Shown: in pieces, positions 61,640 to 64,000 of the stretch
How the letters are laid out: each line of letters starts with the position of its first letter
How positions within the stretch are numbered: the first letter of the stretch is position 1
Assembly: GCF_000802385.1 (NCBI RefSeq)
Contig: NZ_JTDN01000001.1
Coordinates: forward strand, 7,501 to 71,500
Length of the DNA: 64,000 nucleotides
Direction of reading: 5' to 3'
From: Croceibacterium mercuriale
GTDB lineage: Bacteria; Pseudomonadota; Alphaproteobacteria; Sphingomonadales; Sphingomonadaceae
The notes under the pieces: generated by a model
Database searches by the model: none
What the model was told of the DNA's origin: nothing
What the model saw: only the letters and a program-made list of their open reading frames with translations
Position numbers and translations under genes: made by a program

Positions 61640-61825
61640 GGCTGCTCCTTGCGGCTCACAGACCAAGGAAACGCGCGAAGCGGATCATGGCGCAGGTCGA
61701 ACAGCCGAGACGAAGATTATTCGTGACCGCCGGTTCGGTCGGCAGGACTGGCGGCAGGGCAGCGGGACACGATCAGCCCGCCGGAACGGGTGCCGCAGCG
61801 CAGCGACGAATTGGTGCATTGCGTA

Positions 61826-61854
61826 TTGATTAGGCACGCTGCCACAAATATAAG
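61826..61854 (+). promoter_or_regulatory. sigma70-like promoter upstream of the UrcA gene
   Basis: TTGATT (61826-61831) and TATAAG (61849-61854) with a 17-base spacer in an unusually AT-rich stretch, 55 bases before the ATG at 61910. Confidence 0.55.
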
Positions 61855-61909
61855 CAGCATAGACCAACCGGCGCGGACACAGCGCAGGTGGATCTCTCAG
61901 GAGAGAACG

Positions 61910-62266
61910 ATGCCGCATTTCACCACCCGCGCGGCGCTGACCGGGCTTCTTGCCCTCGGCGCCATTGCCACCCCTGCGCTTGCCAACGAAAAGATGGTCG
62001 TATCACCACTTGCGGAAGACAGCCGCTCCGTCGCGGTAAAGGTTTCGGACCTGAACCTCACCTCGCCCTACGACCAGCGCACGCTCGCCCTGCGGGTCAA
62101 CCGCGCGGCGTTCGAGGTGTGCGACATGGAGCGTGGATCGGTCCTCAACCGCACGCCATCTGCACTGAACTGCTTCGACAGCGCCCGTTCGGGTGCCCTG
62201 GCGCAGCTTGACGCACGCGGTTACGCCGCCAGCGCGGCCGTGGCCGCGGCCGGCGGGTCGATCTAA
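61910..62266 (+). CDS. UrcA-family periplasmic protein
   Basis: 118-residue small exported protein: signal peptide LTGLLALGAIATPALA-NE, then VAVKVSDLNLTSPYDQRTLA and VNRAAFEVCDME with two Cys, the UrcA family pattern that is common in sphingomonads and Caulobacterales. Function unknown. ATG follows CAGGAGAG. Its stop codon overlaps the stop of the convergent transporter gene by 3 bases. Confidence 0.9.
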   Translation: MPHFTTRAALTGLLALGAIATPALANEKMVVSPLAEDSRSVAVKVSDLNLTSPYDQRTLALRVNRAAFEVCDMERGSVLNRTPSALNCFDSARSGALAQLDARGYAASAAVAAAGGSI

Positions 62267-63525
62267 CCGGCTTGCGGCGCTGGCTCCGGCATCCAATCCT
62301 GCCGGATCCAGCGCCCCCCTGCCAGCAGCAGCAGCCCCGCTGCCAGGTAGAACAGCAGCGACCACAGCATCGCATGGCGTAGCGCATCGTCGCCGTAGAG
62401 CGGCCGCAGGCGGTCCGCCAGCAGGCCCAGCGCCCAGGTGCCCCCCGCCAGGCCCAACAGGTTGTTGACCAGCAGGAACAGCGCGCTCGCCATCGACCGC
62501 TCCGCCGCGGCGACCAGGTGCTGCACCGCCGACAGGATCGGCCCCATCCAGAAATAGCTGAGCGCCTGTGGCACCAGGAACAGGGCAAAGGCTGCGCGCC
62601 AGTTGCCGCTGACGATCCCGGCGGCGAACAGCGGGGCGCTCAGCAGGAAGGCCATGCCCGGCAGCCAGGCATGCCACGCCCGGTCCCGGCGCCCCAGCCG
62701 GTCACCCAGCCAGCCGCCACCCAGCACGCCGGCAATGCCCCCCAGCAGCAGCAGCCCGGCGAAGAACTGCGCGGAGCCGAGCAGGTCCAGCCCGAAGCTG
62801 CGCTGCAGCACCGAAGGCAGCCAGAACACGATGCCGTAGCCCGCCATGGACGCAAGCGCCTGCGCCAGCGACAGCAGCCAGAACGACCGCCGCCGTACCA
62901 GCAGCCCGGCTGTCCGGCGGAGCGAGGTGGGTGCAACCCGCGCCGCAGCAGGCCGGTCGCGCACCAGCCGCATGAAGACCGGTGCCAGCACCAGGCCCAC
63001 CGCCCCGACCACCATGAAGGCCAGCCGCCAGTCGACCAGCGCCGCAATGGTGCCGCCCGCCAGAACGCCGGCGGCCGAGCCGATGGGGATACCCAGCGAG
63101 TAGATCGCCAGCGCCCGCGCGCGTTGGTGGGACGGGAAGTATTCCCCGATCAGGGCGTAGGACGGCGCGACCCCGCCCGCTTCCCCGACGCCGACGCCCA
63201 GCCGCGCCAGGAAGATGTGCCAGAAGCCTTGCGCAGCAGCACACAGCGCCGTGCAGGCACTCCACACCACCAGCGACCAGCCGATCACCCGGGCGCGGCC
63301 GGTGCGGTCGGCCAGCGCCGACAGGGGCACGCCGCAGGTGGCATAGAGCAGGGCGAAGGCCACCCCGCCCAGCAGCCCCATCTGCGCATCGTCCAGCAGG
63401 AGGTCGCGCTGGATCGGTGCCGCCAGGATGGCGAGGATCTGCCGGTCCACGAAGTTGCAGATATAGACCAGCAGCAGCATCGCCAGAACGATGCCGGGCC
63501 GGGTGTCGCCGGTGGCTTGCCTCAT
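62263..63525 (-). CDS. MFS transporter (spinster-like)
   Basis: 420-residue 12-helix major-facilitator protein: YICNFVDRQILAILAAPIQR is the first-helix signature of the spinster-like group common in sphingomonads, with GVPLSALADRTGRARVIGWS as the MFS loop 2-3 motif and LGDRLGRR repeated in the second half. Start ATG at 63525. It lies 42 bases from the ActR-type regulator gene and ends overlapping urcA. Substrate unknown. Confidence 0.9.
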   Translation of the reverse strand: MRQATGDTRPGIVLAMLLLVYICNFVDRQILAILAAPIQRDLLLDDAQMGLLGGVAFALLYATCGVPLSALADRTGRARVIGWSLVVWSACTALCAAAQGFWHIFLARLGVGVGEAGGVAPSYALIGEYFPSHQRARALAIYSLGIPIGSAAGVLAGGTIAALVDWRLAFMVVGAVGLVLAPVFMRLVRDRPAAARVAPTSLRRTAGLLVRRRSFWLLSLAQALASMAGYGIVFWLPSVLQRSFGLDLLGSAQFFAGLLLLGGIAGVLGGGWLGDRLGRRDRAWHAWLPGMAFLLSAPLFAAGIVSGNWRAAFALFLVPQALSYFWMGPILSAVQHLVAAAERSMASALFLLVNNLLGLAGGTWALGLLADRLRPLYGDDALRHAMLWSLLFYLAAGLLLLAGGRWIRQDWMPEPAPQAG

Positions 63526-63566
63526 CGCCGCCCTCTCGCCGCTATCGCCGGGCGGGGCAAGCACCG

Positions 63567-64000
63567 TCAGCGCAGCGGCCGCTTCTCCAGCTTGCGCGCC
63601 AGGGTGCGGCGATGCATGCCCAGCCGGCGCGCCGCTTCGGAGATGTTGAAGTCGACCTCCACCAGCGTCTGGTGGATATGTTCCCATTCCACCGTCTTGA
63701 TGCTGGACTGCCGCCCGTCGACCGGCGCATCCGGATTGCCGGTGGTCAGGCCGAAGGCCCGTTCGATATCGTCGGTGTTGGCCGGCTTGGCGAGGTAGTG
63801 CGACGCGCCCAGCTTGATCGCCTCCACTGCGGTGGCGATGCTGGCGAAGCCGGTCAGCACCACGATCTGCACGTCCGGCGTGGCAGTGCGCAGCGTCTGC
63901 ACGCAGGTCAGGCCGGATGCACCGCCCAGCTTGAGATCGATCACGGCGTAGTCGGGCCGGTGCCCGGCCAGGAGATCGACCATCCCGTCATGGCTGTCCG
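63567..64000 (-). CDS. ActR/PrrA/RegA-family redox response regulator, 5' truncated
   Basis: C-terminal 144 residues of a response regulator cut by the window edge; the frame is open to base 64000. The receiver part has the phospho-acceptor Asp in YAVIDLKLGGASGL, the conserved VVLTGFASIATAVEAIKLGA and the Lys in YLAKPANTDD. The short linker leads to a Fis-type helix-turn-helix, ISEAARRLGMHRRTLARKLE, ending KRPLR, the invariant tail of the RegA/ActR/PrrA group. It controls respiration, redox balance or photosynthesis genes; the sensor kinase should be just beyond the edge. Confidence 0.93.
   Translation of the reverse strand, partial: DSHDGMVDLLAGHRPDYAVIDLKLGGASGLTCVQTLRTATPDVQIVVLTGFASIATAVEAIKLGASHYLAKPANTDDIERAFGLTTGNPDAPVDGRQSSIKTVEWEHIHQTLVEVDFNISEAARRLGMHRRTLARKLEKRPLR

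Noticed and set aside
1-64000. CRISPR arrays, tRNA or rRNA genes, insertion sequences, integrase or attachment sites
   Set aside because: None were seen: no regularly spaced repeats, no cloverleaf-like conserved T-arm sequences and no transposase or integrase motifs. I could not run tRNAscan or repeat finders, so a divergent element could have been missed.

Overview
The window comes from a GC-rich Gram-negative chromosome, most likely an alphaproteobacterium of the order Sphingomonadales. Pointers are a UrcA-family secreted protein, a TonB-dependent receptor, a NodT-type efflux lipoprotein, an ActR/PrrA/RegA-type response regulator at the right edge and the compact ATGA/GTGA-coupled operons. 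I saw no tRNA, rRNA, CRISPR array, insertion sequence or integrase. The taxonomic call is inference from gene content.

Left flank (1-18 kb): a 5'-truncated, visibly AT-richer polysaccharide polymerase; an EmrB/EmrA/NodT-like tripartite efflux operon; an old-yellow-enzyme reductase; a trehalose-synthase-like GH13 enzyme converging on the glycogen debranching enzyme GlgX, with a perfect 18-bp hairpin between them; a THI5-like binding protein, a nucleoside deaminase and a GST; a secreted beta-lactamase-fold hydrolase; ribosomal protein S21; and glycerol kinase.

Centre (18-43.4 kb): a complete non-flagellar type III secretion system in two operons. Operon 1 is lytic transglycosylase-sctV-C-D-F-I-J-K-L-N-O-P (18180-29213). 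Operon 2 is sctU-fliO-like-sctQ-R-S-T (32882-37181). Between them lie a translationally coupled LuxR-type regulator pair, a candidate secreted filament/translocator protein, a Sec-exported protein and a DUF1521 (NopE-type, calcium-triggered self-cleaving) protein. Immediately after operon 2 come two toxin-immunity-like modules: a polymorphic toxin ending in a WHH (HNH/EndoVII) nuclease domain followed by SMI1/KNR4-type proteins, and a LysM-muramidase-YkuD-like peptidoglycan hydrolase followed by a periplasmic lipoprotein. A decayed metallopeptidase-like gene follows. No hydrophobic SctE/SctB translocator pair or SctW gatekeeper was recognised. An injectisome with antibacterial-type cargo and matching immunity genes in the correct compartments is the most unusual thing in the window. 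A shared approximately 17-bp sequence element lies upstream of five of these accessory genes.

Right flank (43.4-64 kb): TonB-dependent receptor, GGDEF-EAL protein, an RpfF-type DSF synthase with a 13-bp hairpin abutting its ribosome-binding site, a LOV-HWE blue-light histidine kinase, a MarR regulator with a Cys/His-rich tail facing a perfect 16-bp palindrome and a CMD-amidotransferase-MOSC-YdcZ gene set, a PAS hybrid kinase, 2-hydroxyacid dehydrogenase, glutaminase, an ATP-grasp-like/alpha-beta hydrolase pair, UrcA, an MFS transporter and the truncated ActR-type regulator. Together the flank carries several signalling inputs (DSF, c-di-GMP, light, redox) that could plausibly feed lifestyle decisions, but no direct link to the secretion system is visible.
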